DNA of 64,000 nucleotides. It comes from Legionella cincinnatiensis (GTDB lineage: Bacteria; Pseudomonadota; Gammaproteobacteria; Legionellales; Legionellaceae). The stretch lies in NCBI RefSeq assembly GCF_900452415.1, contig NZ_UGNX01000001.1:1984001-2048000 (forward strand), read 5' to 3'. Numbering within the stretch: the first letter of the stretch is position 1; each line of letters opens with the position of its first letter. The notes under the pieces are model-generated. The model was not told the DNA's origin. It saw only the letters and a list, made by a program, of their open reading frames with translations, and did no database searches. This document shows positions 1 to 9,630 of this stretch, piece after piece. The translations under genes and the position numbers were made by a program.

Positions 1-543
1 GACGTCAAATTACATTATACAGATCGCCATCGTTTACCCGAAAAAACTGAAAAAGAGTTAGGCTTAATTTTTCATGAGAATGTTGAATCATTGGTACAAG
101 TATGTGATGTAATTACCATTAATTGTCCGTTAACTCCTGAAACAGAAAACCTGTTTGATGAAAAACTGCTTCGTAAAATGAAACGCGGCACTTATCTTAT
201 CAATACAGCACGAGGTAAAATTTGCAATCAAGAGGCAATTGTAAATGCTTGTGAAAATGGTCAACTAGCTGGCTATGCGGGTGATGTTTGGTTTCCACAA
301 CCAGCCCCTAAAGATCATCCTTGGAGAACTATGCCTCATCATGGCATGACACCACATATTTCCGGCACATCATTATCCGCACAAGCACGTTATGCAGCAG
401 GAACTCGAGAAATTTTGGAATGTTGGTTTGACGGCCGTCCTATCCGCGATGTTTATTTGATTGTTAATAAAGGCGCACTTGCAGGTACTGGTGCACATTC
501 TTACACCACAGGAAATGCAACCGTCGGAGCTGAAGAAGCTTAG
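1..543 (+). CDS. fdh: NAD-dependent formate dehydrogenase, C-terminal part (cut by window edge)
   Basis: Oxidises formate to CO2 with reduction of NAD+ in the cytoplasm. The frame is open from base 1, so the N-terminal half lies outside the window; 180 residues are visible. The remaining part reads like the soluble homodimeric D-2-hydroxyacid-dehydrogenase-type FDH of Pseudomonas: NTARG carrying the catalytic arginine, then AGDVWFPQPAPKDHPW with the catalytic glutamine, then GMTPHISGT with the catalytic histidine, and the FDH-specific tail GALAGTGAHSY. The first codons (HYTDRHRLPE) are the nucleotide-binding region also typical of FDH. A strong terminator follows 19 bases after the stop. No other formate genes are visible downstream. 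The identification is secure; the gene is partial only because of the window boundary. Confidence 0.95.
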   Translation, partial: DVKLHYTDRHRLPEKTEKELGLIFHENVESLVQVCDVITINCPLTPETENLFDEKLLRKMKRGTYLINTARGKICNQEAIVNACENGQLAGYAGDVWFPQPAPKDHPWRTMPHHGMTPHISGTSLSAQARYAAGTREILECWFDGRPIRDVYLIVNKGALAGTGAHSYTTGNATVGAEEA

Positions 544-862
544 CTTGTATATATGATTCATAATGAATGTTGTTAGGAACAACATTCATTGTTTATTACC
601 CCGGGTAAGCATTTTTAATAGTGTGATCTATTCATAGAATATAACCGTGGATTTGCTACCATTTCTGAACTTTCAACATTAAGAAATCCTAATTGTGCAA
701 GAACTGAAACTTGGTCCCCATTTGGAACTTACATTTCATAAAGGTGCTATTGTTATTGATTCTTATCATCATATAAAAATCAATTTGACCTAAAATTAAT
801 TATAAAACGTATATACTTATAGAAAAATAATACTAAAAAATAAAAAAAGGCTAAAAAGCATT
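544..862. other. Gene-free stretch between fdh and the adenylate cyclase
   Basis: 319 bases. The first part is the fdh terminator. A GTG-started frame of about 31 codons (near 697-792, plus strand) ends in a stop but has no recognisable product and may be chance or a decayed remnant. The last 80 bases are very A/T rich and presumably hold the cyclase promoter. The cyclase ribosome site is poor; AAAAAGGC lies upstream of its ATG. Confidence 0.5.
562..597 (+). terminator. Rho-independent terminator after fdh
   Basis: A perfect 13-bp stem (AATGAATGTTGTT paired with AACAACATTCATT) with a 3-base loop AGG at 575-577, followed by GTTTATT. It sits just after the formate dehydrogenase stop. Confidence 0.85.
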
Positions 863-2941
863 ATGATTCATCACATCAAAGTGAGTATTTATTTATGCAT
901 TATTACCTTATTTGTGGTTTTATTAAGCCTTGTTGGGGTTACTATTATTAGTATTAATTACATCGGATTAAATAAAATCCTTAGTTCCAGTGCTCATAGC
1001 TCAATTGAACAAACCTCTGAAATAATTAAATATCATATTTCGGACTATTTACTTCCCCTAAATCACGATCTTATCCAAATCCAATACATGCTAACCCATG
1101 GTATCATTGATGATCGAAATGAATTTGAATCCTTTATTTTTAACACCGTTCGCAAAAATCCGGGAATTTCAGCGGCTTATTATGCAACATTAAATGGAGA
1201 TGTTTATGGAGTTGATCGCCAAGACCCAGGGATTATTGCAGTGGATATTATTACTAATTCAATAAAACCTCCTTATAAAACCCGTTATGAATACGATGAC
1301 CAAGGACATTTTCTAAAAAAGACGACACTAAGCATAAACTACGATCCTAGAACCCGTCTGTGGTATCAAGAAGCAGTTAAAGCGAAGAAACTAATCTGGA
1401 CTAATATCTACAAATTTCACTCATTTACTAAAAACACTGATTTTACCTATGGTATTACTGCAACAATCCCTATTTATGGTGAGCAGCACAAGCTAGAGGG
1501 CGTACTGGGAATGGACATAGCAGTTAATAGCATGCAAAAATTCATTAATAAATTGCAAGTTACACCAAACTCAATTATTTATATAACCAATGAAAAAAAT
1601 CAAATTATAGCTTATAGAAATCCAAAGCAGCTATTAGATATTCGTGGCCAAAGGTTAACCCCCAAGGATCTTCGATTTAAAATCCCGATCCCACTTTCTA
1701 AGCTGGACATGGACAGCCAGAAAACTCCAGTGACATTCTACGAATATAATAAACAGCAATTCTTTTTAGTGAATCAACCTATTTTTAACGCAAATTCAGA
1801 AAAAATTTGGCATATTACGATTATTGTTCCTGCAAGTGATGTTTTAGCACCACTTAGAAACCTAAGTCTTAGAATACTATTTTTGACTGTTTTTATTCTT
1901 ATTCTAGGTGTTCTGATTGCTCGTCTTGTTTCGCAAAAAATATCACGTCCAATTATTAAACTGTCAAAAGAAGCTCAAGAAATTACACAATTAAATCTTT
2001 ATCCCAAACCCTTACTTAAAACGATGATCAAAGAAATCAGCTACATGGATAAAAGTCTTTCAAATATGCGCTCGAGTCTTGCTTCATTTCAACGTTATGT
2101 TCCAAGTTCATTAGTAAAAAAATTATTACATAGTGGAAAAATTGCTAAAGTGGGTGGGGAATACCAAAACATCACTATTCTATTTTCTGATATTAAAGAT
2201 TTCACTAAACTCGCTGAAGCCACACCTCCCAAACAGTTAATGAATTATCTCTCTGGATATTTTCAATTGATGACAGATGCAGTTCTGATTCATCAGGGAA
2301 TATTAGATAAATACATAGGCGATGCGATTATGGCGCTTTGGAATACCCCCTTGCCTGATGAACTTCATATTCTTCATGCATGTCAAACTGCGGTTAGTAT
2401 GATAGAACAAGTTAAGCAGTTTAATGCCAAAACTCAAAATCGTGATCTCCCCGAGCTTATTTTGAGAATTGGAATTCATTCAGGAGAAGCTATTGTGGGG
2501 AATGTTGGCTCAGAAGAACGACTTAGTTTTACAGCTTTAGGAGATTCAGTGAATTTAACAAGCCGTCTTGAAGCAATTAATAAAGCCTATAATACTCAGA
2601 TTATTGTCAGTAAATCCATTTTCGAAGAAGCTAAAAGCCACTTTTCTTTTCGTATGCTTGATGAAGTGGCTGTTCGTGGAAAACGAGAAAGCACTACCAT
2701 TTATGAGCTCATTACTGCCCCAAATATTCAACACCTAAAACAACATAGAGTGGAATTCGAACAGGCCTTTTATCATTATCAAAAAGGCAATTGGGACGAA
2801 AGTTTTAAGTTATTTGAAAAACTTACTCCAGCCTATCCAGGCGATCAGTTAGCGGCACTTTATATTAAGCGATGTCGCATATTAATAAAAAAGCCACCCG
2901 AATTTTGGGATGGGATATGGCGTAATGAAAAAGAATTCTAA
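863..2941 (+). CDS. Membrane-bound class III adenylate cyclase with Cache sensor and HAMP
   Basis: Predicted to make cAMP from ATP in response to a ligand sensed in the periplasm. Order over 692 residues: first membrane segment about 10-33; periplasmic Cache/PDC-like sensor about 40-325; second membrane segment about 335-355; HAMP linker about 355-405; class III cyclase domain about 430-620; a short helical tail. Both metal-binding aspartates are present (FSDIKD, D443; YIGDAIM, D487). The base-specifying pair looks like adenylate cyclase (K483 in DKYIGD, D561 in ALGDSVN), and the transition-state pair N564/R568 is present in VNLTSRLE, so the enzyme should be active. Legionella genomes typically encode several such cyclases. 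The ligand cannot be read. It stands alone, between the fdh terminator and a periplasmic protein gene. Confidence 0.92.
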   Translation: MIHHIKVSIYLCIITLFVVLLSLVGVTIISINYIGLNKILSSSAHSSIEQTSEIIKYHISDYLLPLNHDLIQIQYMLTHGIIDDRNEFESFIFNTVRKNPGISAAYYATLNGDVYGVDRQDPGIIAVDIITNSIKPPYKTRYEYDDQGHFLKKTTLSINYDPRTRLWYQEAVKAKKLIWTNIYKFHSFTKNTDFTYGITATIPIYGEQHKLEGVLGMDIAVNSMQKFINKLQVTPNSIIYITNEKNQIIAYRNPKQLLDIRGQRLTPKDLRFKIPIPLSKLDMDSQKTPVTFYEYNKQQFFLVNQPIFNANSEKIWHITIIVPASDVLAPLRNLSLRILFLTVFILILGVLIARLVSQKISRPIIKLSKEAQEITQLNLYPKPLLKTMIKEISYMDKSLSNMRSSLASFQRYVPSSLVKKLLHSGKIAKVGGEYQNITILFSDIKDFTKLAEATPPKQLMNYLSGYFQLMTDAVLIHQGILDKYIGDAIMALWNTPLPDELHILHACQTAVSMIEQVKQFNAKTQNRDLPELILRIGIHSGEAIVGNVGSEERLSFTALGDSVNLTSRLEAINKAYNTQIIVSKSIFEEAKSHFSFRMLDEVAVRGKRESTTIYELITAPNIQHLKQHRVEFEQAFYHYQKGNWDESFKLFEKLTPAYPGDQLAALYIKRCRILIKKPPEFWDGIWRNEKEF

Positions 2942-3117
2942 TTTTTTTAAATCAAAGTACATTTAACGTCACTAAGATTGTTTGAGGGATCTCCCGCATT
3001 TTTGATCTGTTTAAAAAAACTCATCTAAATTAGAAAAAATCTATTGAATTCAATCCTATTTTCACCAAAATCATCTATACTATTCTATGATTTAACTCAC
3101 TAAGGATGGAACATAAC

Positions 3118-3561
3118 ATGTATAAGAAAATCGCTCAAACAGTTTTATTCGCATGCACATTAGTGCTTAGTCCAGTTGTTCTAGCCCACTCCTGTGGTTG
3201 TGGTGAGGGATTGAAGCATATGGTTAGCTCTTTAAAACTTGATGATAGCCAAAAAGCTAAAATCAAACCCATCTTAGAACAACTTGCTTCAACAATAAAA
3301 AATGATGCAAGTCAAATGAAGGATTTGGAGCAACAACTCCAACAACAAGTTGACTCAGCGAATATGGATCAAGCAACAGTAGATAGCTTGATTGACAAAA
3401 AAACAAAACTTATTGGGGACATGATTAAAGCCAAAGTAACTGCTAAAAATCAAATCTATTCTGTCCTTAATTCACAACAAAAAACAGAGTTACAAAATAA
3501 AATGAAAAAAATGGAAGAAAAAATGGCAGACCAATTCAAAAGTTGCCATGATGATGAGTAA
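3118..3561 (+). CDS. Spy/CpxP-like small periplasmic helical protein
   Basis: About 147 residues. The signal peptide (MYKKIAQ... ending VVLAHS) predicts export. The mature part starts with HSCGCGEG and then is almost entirely charged amphipathic helix rich in Gln and Lys, with pattern LKLDDSQKAKIKPIL and later VLNSQQKTEL, which resembles the LTxxQ repeats of the Spy/CpxP family of envelope-stress chaperones and metal-responsive proteins. The ATG at 3118 is preferred over the one at 3106 because AAGGA lies 11 bases upstream of it, while the first ATG has almost no spacer. The HSCGCG motif and a C-terminal SCHDDE could bind metal. A perfect terminator follows. The family assignment rests on pattern only. 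Confidence 0.65.
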   Translation: MYKKIAQTVLFACTLVLSPVVLAHSCGCGEGLKHMVSSLKLDDSQKAKIKPILEQLASTIKNDASQMKDLEQQLQQQVDSANMDQATVDSLIDKKTKLIGDMIKAKVTAKNQIYSVLNSQQKTELQNKMKKMEEKMADQFKSCHDDE

Positions 3562-3571
3562 GTAAAATATC

Positions 3572-3606
3572 AACTCAGGAACAATCAGTGTTGTTCCTGA
3601 GTTTTT
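3572..3606 (+). terminator. Rho-independent terminator after the Spy/CpxP-like gene
   Basis: Perfect 13-bp stem AACTCAGGAACAA / TTGTTCCTGAGTT with loop TCAGTG (3585-3590), running into a T tract. Confidence 0.9.
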
Positions 3607-3624
3607 AAGCCATTAGGTAATTTC

Positions 3625-5016
3625 ATGTTAGTAAACGAATATATTCATTATGATGTACACGAACTTGCTCAACTCATCAAAAAAAAGAAAGTAAGCGCTC
3701 GTGAAGTTCTTGATTGCGCATTAATGCGAGCCAATGAGGTTAATCCGTTACTTAATGCCATTGTTCTTAGTTGTCCTGATTTTGCAATAAAATGCCTTAA
3801 AAATCTCCGTGGTGATGAGCCTTATTATGGAGTTCCTTTATTAGTTAAAGATTTAGGACATCATATTACTGGTGTTTTGAGTACCGAAGGATCACGTTTT
3901 TTTGCGAGGAATATTGACCTATTCACGAGTGATTTAGTGAATAAACTTATTTCTCTAGGTTTTATTCCTTTTGCAAAAACAAATACCCCTGAATTAGGCC
4001 TCTCTTACGTTACTGAATCCGTTTTGCATGGGCCTTGTCGTAACCCCTATGATCTCAATCGAACTTGCGGAGGATCTTCAGGTGGTTCAGCCGCAGCAGT
4101 TTCAACAGGTATCGCTCCCATTGCGACTGCAAGTGATGGTGGTGGTTCTATCAGAATCCCTGCTTCATGTTGTGGATTAATAGGCTTTAAACCCACCAAT
4201 GGACTTACTCCCTCAGGACCTTTAACTAATGAGCTATGGTCTGGTCTGGCAGTAAATTTTGTCTTAACTCGTTCACTTAGGGATTCTGAGGCATTATTTC
4301 ATAAGTTAATAACCCCTCGAAGATTACCATTACTTTCATCCAAGAAAGTACTAAATATCATTCGCTTAGAAGGCGCTTTTTCACCAGTACCGATAGCATC
4401 ACCATACCTTGTAGCCATTCATCACGTCGAAGAGTTATTAAAAAAATTAGGGCACAGGATCCAAAAGCGACATTTAACTTTAGATTTCAAAACTATAGGG
4501 GAATGCGCCCTAACTTTAATCGCAGCAAATACTTTTACAACAATAAAAATCCAAGAAATGCAATTAAAAAGAAAAGTAACCATTGATGAGCTCGAACCCA
4601 TTACCTGGGATTTTTATCAAAAAGGGCAAGCCATTTCTGCATTTGAATACCTCATTGCTAAAAGAAAATTGTACCAATTATTTTGTCCCTTACATCAGTT
4701 ATTAAGTGAAACAGATATAATTTTAACCCCTGCGTTAGCACAACTTCCTTTATTAATCGGTGAATTAAAAACAGATGATGAGTTTGGGAATTATTTACAA
4801 AAAAATCTTGAGTTTTCTCCATTTACCTCTTTGTTTAATCAGGCTGGCTTACCTGCTATAAGCATGCCAGTTATGTTTCACAATCATCTCCCAATTTCAA
4901 TACAGCTTGGAGCTGCTCAAGAAAAGGATTTGCTGCTTTACTCATTGGCAAAACAGCTACAATTGATGTTACCGGATTTTAGTCAAGCAATAAACATCAC
5001 AGCAAATCCCCCTTAA
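3625..5016 (+). CDS. Amidase, amidase-signature family
   Basis: Hydrolyses a carboxylic amide to acid and ammonia; the substrate is unknown. All catalytic residues of the amidase-signature family are visible: K75 in VPLLVKDLG, the cis-serine S151 in CGGSSGGSAAA, and the nucleophile S175 in SDGGGSIRIPAS. The 24-residue spacing between the two serines matches the family. Length is 463 residues, normal for a stand-alone amidase. The absence of neighbouring gatB or gatC argues against the tRNA amidotransferase subunit GatA. No signal peptide, so cytoplasmic. The gene begins about 20 bases after the preceding terminator. It may help nitrogen scavenging from amino-acid amides, but that is inference. 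Confidence 0.9.
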   Translation: MLVNEYIHYDVHELAQLIKKKKVSAREVLDCALMRANEVNPLLNAIVLSCPDFAIKCLKNLRGDEPYYGVPLLVKDLGHHITGVLSTEGSRFFARNIDLFTSDLVNKLISLGFIPFAKTNTPELGLSYVTESVLHGPCRNPYDLNRTCGGSSGGSAAAVSTGIAPIATASDGGGSIRIPASCCGLIGFKPTNGLTPSGPLTNELWSGLAVNFVLTRSLRDSEALFHKLITPRRLPLLSSKKVLNIIRLEGAFSPVPIASPYLVAIHHVEELLKKLGHRIQKRHLTLDFKTIGECALTLIAANTFTTIKIQEMQLKRKVTIDELEPITWDFYQKGQAISAFEYLIAKRKLYQLFCPLHQLLSETDIILTPALAQLPLLIGELKTDDEFGNYLQKNLEFSPFTSLFNQAGLPAISMPVMFHNHLPISIQLGAAQEKDLLLYSLAKQLQLMLPDFSQAINITANPP

Positions 5017-5418
5017 TTTTAAAAATATTTGCGGACTTGCCTAATTTTGTCCAGCCATAACACCACCATCGCGGTTCCCGCTATACAGCTGTCCCCTGCC
5101 CTCCTAGTCCATAAAGGAATAGCTCATTTGAAAGATGCGCGTCGATTTAAGGGAAGACTAATTTTTAAAGCTTAAAATTGGTTTTCAAGGGTTTAACAAT
5201 AAAGTTAAAGTATTGAAACATCGGTGCTAGGTTTTATCGAATATACCAGATTATTTCTAAGGAAATATTATGGGGATTTATTCAGTTTGGAATCAAATTT
5301 ACTATTCCACGTGAAAACGTGTAGAGCAGAAAAAACCTTGAGTGAGAAAGCTGATGCTCAATACGTAGTTAACTACCCAAATCCTGCAATTAAAGAATAA
5401 ACTTAAGTGTGAGGTATC
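5017..5418. other. Gene-free stretch with a possible decayed short frame
   Basis: 402 bases between the amidase and the next gene. The only structure I see is an open plus-strand frame from 5209 to the stop at 5398-5400. It lacks an ATG, could start at GTG 5224 or 5311, and its tail reads ADAQYVVNYPNPAIKE. It ends 18 bases before the next start codon, so it is either a short upstream gene or a remnant. No known family is recognised. Confidence 0.4.
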
Positions 5419-7044
5419 ATGAAATTTAAAGAGCTAACTACTAATGCATTGAGTAGTAACGTTAAAACGTTAAGTGAAATTTATGCAAGCTTTCTCTTTA
5501 TAAAGCCCAGAAAAGACAAAGTAATACGATTAAAAAAAGAATATAAACCCGATTTTTATGCTCATGGAAGAATTACTCAATATTACATGGACCAGAGAAA
5601 TGATGCTAATTTAGTCCGTGAGGCAACTAATGCTATATCGGCGCTGGATATCTTTAACGATTATAATAATCCCGAGGCATCTTTAAAATTGCATATAAGT
5701 CTTAATGAGATAAGTGAATTAGATCACTCTGTTATATTAAATTTGATCTCTTTCTTAATAAAAGAGTCCGAATCAGCAGATAATGAGCTGAGCTTTAAAT
5801 TTAAAATCATTCAACCTGAATGTCTTGATAACCGTTTTAAAAATACAGATCAGTTTACAGTTTACTTTGATAACTATTCTTCTATCGCTGATATTATTAA
5901 TTTAGCAGAGAAGATTGATGCTTTTTTAAAAAGCCAAAATGTTCAGGAAAATCAAATACAATTAGGACCTAAAGATAGTTTTGGATTTAATTCTTTTGTC
6001 TCGGCAAGATTTGATACCCTCAAGTTACTAAAAAAATATGGTGAATTCCCCTTTTTCGATTTAGAACTTAAGAAGTTTTTTGAGCGTCACTCCAAAGATG
6101 AACTTAAAAATCTTCCTGTAGGAACGCTGGATGCTGTTTTTGACAAGATTTTTACTTTGCGACTTAAACCAGATACATGTGATGAGGGCGATTACGTTAT
6201 TTCTGCAATTGATTTAATAACTCTTGACGAGCGCTATAAAAAAGACATATCAGATTATCAAGAATATATGGAAGAATTCAGTAAAGCAATACAGCATGAA
6301 TTTGATGAGTTGATAAAAAATCCAGAAGTATATCTTGGAGTAACAGATCAAAAACAGGATTATAGTGGTGAAAAAGCCACTGAAAAAGAGCACCAAGGTG
6401 TTGAGGATGCTCAAACTGATAATGATAAGGTTGAATTAGCAACTGATTTAGATTGTACTTCACCAAATTCAGTTCTTTTCTCTTTAGATTCAAAAGACTC
6501 GAACTTTAGGGAAAGCTTCCCTGACTTATCATCATGGACTAATGATGCAGATCACGCTGAAACTCCTGAAGCTCCATTATCAAGACCATTGAGACCCAAG
6601 TTAAATCCGCAAGCAGTCCACCATTTTCAAAACCTTTTGGATCAAATTAAAGCAAAATCAGAAAAATTCAACAGGAATAACAACAGACTAAAAGAAGAAA
6701 CGGCAGTGAAATTACATAAGAACCTCAATGCTGAGTTCATTCAATATCAATCTGGTAAGATTGAATTTGATCAGTTTAAGGAGCGATGCAGTGAGCATAT
6801 AAATATAAGTAGGCCTATCCTAGAAGTGCATACGGGCTGGAAAGAACTCTTTATAAATGTCTTAAAAACCATTACCAGCTTAGGTATAGTGCCTTTATAT
6901 CATTATATAAATAGCAATAGACAAACGTTTTTTAACAAAGTCAATACTGATTCAATTAATAAGGTAGATAAAATAGAAAAAACTCTTAATACGCTTAAAG
7001 AAGATATTAGGGGTGAATCATTTGACGCGGGCTTTGTTCAATAA
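5419..7044 (+). CDS. Effector candidate with SpvC/OspF-like phosphothreonine-lyase residues
   Basis: 541 residues, not a housekeeping protein I know. Residues about 88-200 follow the order of SpvC/OspF/HopAI1 phosphothreonine lyases, enzymes that remove phosphate from MAP kinases by beta-elimination. LKLHIS (K90, H92) lines up with the SpvC K104/H106 strand; FKFK (K127, K129) with the strand holding the base K136; R139 with R148; DQFTVYF (145-150) with AQFTLYI; and SARFD (R197) with SYRNE (R213). D151 falls where SpvC has K160, a point against full activity. After about 230 the protein is extra: an acidic low-complexity stretch about 300-400, a coiled-coil-prone part about 410-460, a hydrophobic helix about 475-497 and a charged tail. 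There is no signal peptide. This fits a Dot/Icm-translocated protein, but both translocation and enzyme activity are inference. Confidence 0.6.
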   Translation: MKFKELTTNALSSNVKTLSEIYASFLFIKPRKDKVIRLKKEYKPDFYAHGRITQYYMDQRNDANLVREATNAISALDIFNDYNNPEASLKLHISLNEISELDHSVILNLISFLIKESESADNELSFKFKIIQPECLDNRFKNTDQFTVYFDNYSSIADIINLAEKIDAFLKSQNVQENQIQLGPKDSFGFNSFVSARFDTLKLLKKYGEFPFFDLELKKFFERHSKDELKNLPVGTLDAVFDKIFTLRLKPDTCDEGDYVISAIDLITLDERYKKDISDYQEYMEEFSKAIQHEFDELIKNPEVYLGVTDQKQDYSGEKATEKEHQGVEDAQTDNDKVELATDLDCTSPNSVLFSLDSKDSNFRESFPDLSSWTNDADHAETPEAPLSRPLRPKLNPQAVHHFQNLLDQIKAKSEKFNRNNNRLKEETAVKLHKNLNAEFIQYQSGKIEFDQFKERCSEHINISRPILEVHTGWKELFINVLKTITSLGIVPLYHYINSNRQTFFNKVNTDSINKVDKIEKTLNTLKEDIRGESFDAGFVQ

Positions 7045-7127
7045 TTAAAAAAAGTCCGATGATCGGAATAGAATTTTCACCACATGTTAGTCAACCTATG
7101 CTCATCGTGGCGAAGATAATCATAAAT

Positions 7128-8945
7128 TTATTCCATAATTTCCGGAAGGCTATAGTTCCTTCCTTTATTCTGTTCATGCAGCCAGTCAACTAGTGGTTGA
7201 AAGTATTCTAACATTGCTTTGGCACTCAGCTCATCTCCGGTTGATTCTTTGAGTACTTGCCTCCAGTCCTTAGAAGCTCCATAGCGCATAATATGCATTA
7301 GAAAATCTCCTATAGCTTTCTGACCAAAGTAGTTGGTAGCATGAGGGTCTTGGTGCAGTATATTCTTGGCTATATGGTTGTGCAGCTGATATAAGAGAGC
7401 ATAAGACAATGCATAATCATAATATTGAGCAGGATCGTTGTTGATATGTGTTTTAGTGGCTGCATCGCAATATTCTTCACCTCTAATAAATGGCGGCTCA
7501 ATTCCTTGGTATTTCTTAACCAGCTCCCACCACTTTGCGTTGAACTGGTCCGCAGATAAGTTATCAACATACATGGCTTTTTCAAAATGGCTCATCGTGC
7601 CCGCAGAGAAAAAAATAAACACTACGGAGTTGAGCGCTTCTTTAAGAAGAGTATGCATATTATCTATTTCTATGGAATTATCGATCAAACCACGCTCCAC
7701 CAGATAAGGCTTCTTCTTGGCAGCAAGCCCCATCATGGTGCCAATAGCTTCATGAAAGGCGCGGTTAGCGCCTTTCCGTAACAGTGGTGGAACATCTTTA
7801 TTAGTATAAGTGAGGTAGTAATAGATATGACCTAATTCATGGTGAGCGGTCCTGAACGACTTAGCGTTAGACTCCAAACTCATTATGATGCGTATATCTT
7901 GATCAAGGTCAATGTGCCAGGCAGATGCGTGGTTATTCTTTTTAATGGATGAATTGGAAGGATAGGGATAAAGATTTGACTTTTTCCAAAACGTTACCGG
8001 CAGTTTGGGATAACCAAGGCTTACATACAGACTCTCTGCTGATTTCATAATCCAATCAGGGGATTTGTTTTTAAGGATACTATCAATATTAATGCTTTTT
8101 TCCTTCAATATAGAACTCCAGTCCTGCCCCCAGCGGTTTGGTAGCCAGTGTGCGGGTAGATATTCAGGCACAGTGTTCACACCATATCTCTTGGCTAGTT
8201 CATAACGCATCCAGGTATGCAGTTCACGGTATAGAGGATAAAGTTCCCTCATGAAACGCTCCATGGTCTGCATCATTTCAGCAGTGCTCATATGGTAACT
8301 GTTTACCTGATAGGCGAAAAAATCAGGGTACCCTAGCACCTGTACTGTTTGATTTCTTAAGTTGCGTAAATTGATAAGCCCGGCTTTGAGAGTAGGTCCA
8401 ACTTGTTTACTTGCTTCCCATGCTGACAGACGTTTATTGAGGTTGGATTCTTTTTTAAGAATATAATCTATGTTATTAATACCTATTTTCTTGCCATCCA
8501 GTATATATTGATATCCATATAGCTTATATATTTGCTCGACCTCAGCTTGTATTCTTTTTTCCACAAGGGCTGCTACCTCTTGAGGACTATTAGCAGCAGA
8601 ATAGAGAATTAGCTCCAATTGCTTTACTTGTATCTTTGTTAGCTTATATTGGGGGTTGAGGTATTTGCGGGCGCTCTTAATGTTTTCTTTACTACCGATA
8701 AATATAGCGAGAGCTTTCTCCGCTTTCTGCGCAATCATCGAATTAGTAAAATCATTCGGCTTTATCTCAATGTTTGATTGCCATCGTGCATTTTTAGCAC
8801 TTGCATAAAGTTTTACATACTGTTTGGTGTAGTTATCAATAAATTTTTGTGCCTCTGCCGCGTCGGTATTGGGGTTACTCCAACTATTAGGGCAAGATAA
8901 AAGTAGAGAGGATGAAACCAGTATTATTATATAATAATATTTCAT
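7128..8945 (-). CDS. ACE-like M2-family zinc peptidase, lipoprotein
   Basis: Peptidyl-dipeptidase of the angiotensin-converting-enzyme family, predicted to cut dipeptides from peptide C-termini at the cell envelope. About 605 residues from the chosen start; zinc motif HHELGHIYYY (HELGH at 369-373) and the third ligand E399 in FHEAIGTMMG. The ATG at 8945 is chosen because AAGGA lies 8 bases upstream and because the product then begins with a clean lipoprotein signal (MKYYYIIILVSSSLLLSC) whose lipobox ends in Cys. Longer starts up to 9017 would bury the signal peptide behind 24 charged residues. Convergent with the preceding gene. The family identification is firm; the role may be peptide feeding or action on host peptides. 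Confidence 0.92.
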   Translation of the reverse strand: MKYYYIIILVSSSLLLSCPNSWSNPNTDAAEAQKFIDNYTKQYVKLYASAKNARWQSNIEIKPNDFTNSMIAQKAEKALAIFIGSKENIKSARKYLNPQYKLTKIQVKQLELILYSAANSPQEVAALVEKRIQAEVEQIYKLYGYQYILDGKKIGINNIDYILKKESNLNKRLSAWEASKQVGPTLKAGLINLRNLRNQTVQVLGYPDFFAYQVNSYHMSTAEMMQTMERFMRELYPLYRELHTWMRYELAKRYGVNTVPEYLPAHWLPNRWGQDWSSILKEKSINIDSILKNKSPDWIMKSAESLYVSLGYPKLPVTFWKKSNLYPYPSNSSIKKNNHASAWHIDLDQDIRIIMSLESNAKSFRTAHHELGHIYYYLTYTNKDVPPLLRKGANRAFHEAIGTMMGLAAKKKPYLVERGLIDNSIEIDNMHTLLKEALNSVVFIFFSAGTMSHFEKAMYVDNLSADQFNAKWWELVKKYQGIEPPFIRGEEYCDAATKTHINNDPAQYYDYALSYALLYQLHNHIAKNILHQDPHATNYFGQKAIGDFLMHIMRYGASKDWRQVLKESTGDELSAKAMLEYFQPLVDWLHEQNKGRNYSLPEIME

Positions 8946-9630
8946 ATGATCGATCCTTTTCATCAGAGAGATGAATATCCTCAAAACCTTGATTATCATC
9001 TTCTTGCGTTCCATCATTCCAGGTAGCTATTCGGTTATACTTATCTATCTTAATTATATGAATAAAGCTCTCCAAAAGCAGTATTGTTTTTCAGGCTCTG
9101 CCGTTTGATATATTCGCCGCTTAGCTCCATTGTAAAACCGGATATTAGCTTATAATCTACTCTAACCATATTCCCCAATGGAATTTTAAAATGCGTTCAA
9201 CAAAACCTATTGCATACAAATAAAGTACCGAAATAATTGTTTAGACGCATACGCAACAATCAAAAGTGACAATGCAAGATTTTGATGTATGGTACACGCA
9301 CAGAAGCATCTTTATCAATAATGAACATCGGTCTATATTATTCTCCTTATAAGCGTCAACTATTTTGCCTATAAATGATTTAACAATATTCCTCTCTTCT
9401 TGTGTTAGATTGCAAGAAGTGGTTTTCCAGGCAAAAATAGATTAAGAAATAAAATATACATGCTGATAGATAGGCCATTTAGGAGGTTATTGGGTTGGCG
9501 GAGACAGGCTAAATTTATGAGATAAGAATACATCAATCCGAGGTCATACCCCTAAGCAACCTCAAAATCTAGGTTGCATAGAGAATAATTCGTAAAAATG
9601 AGAAATCTGTATGCTAGGAACAATTATTTT
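8946..9630. other. Long gene-poor stretch with probable decayed frames
   Basis: About 685 bases between the peptidase and the phasin gene. On the minus strand a 39-codon ATG frame lies at 9050-9169, and an ATG-less open frame at 9241-9441 contains CNLTQEERNIVKSFIGKIVD, protein-like in composition. Neither has a recognisable family. I read the stretch as decaying coding DNA plus the promoter of the peptidase. Confidence 0.4.

Noticed and set aside
373-585. Minus-strand frame of 70 codons over the fdh end
   Set aside because: Lies inside the conserved formate dehydrogenase reading frame and its terminator; no ribosome site or family.
3625-5016. GatA subunit of the tRNA amidotransferase
   Set aside because: No gatB or gatC neighbours; the family is large and a stand-alone amidase is more likely.
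7438-7781. Plus-strand frames inside the M2 peptidase gene
   Set aside because: Antisense shadows of a well-conserved enzyme, with no independent support.
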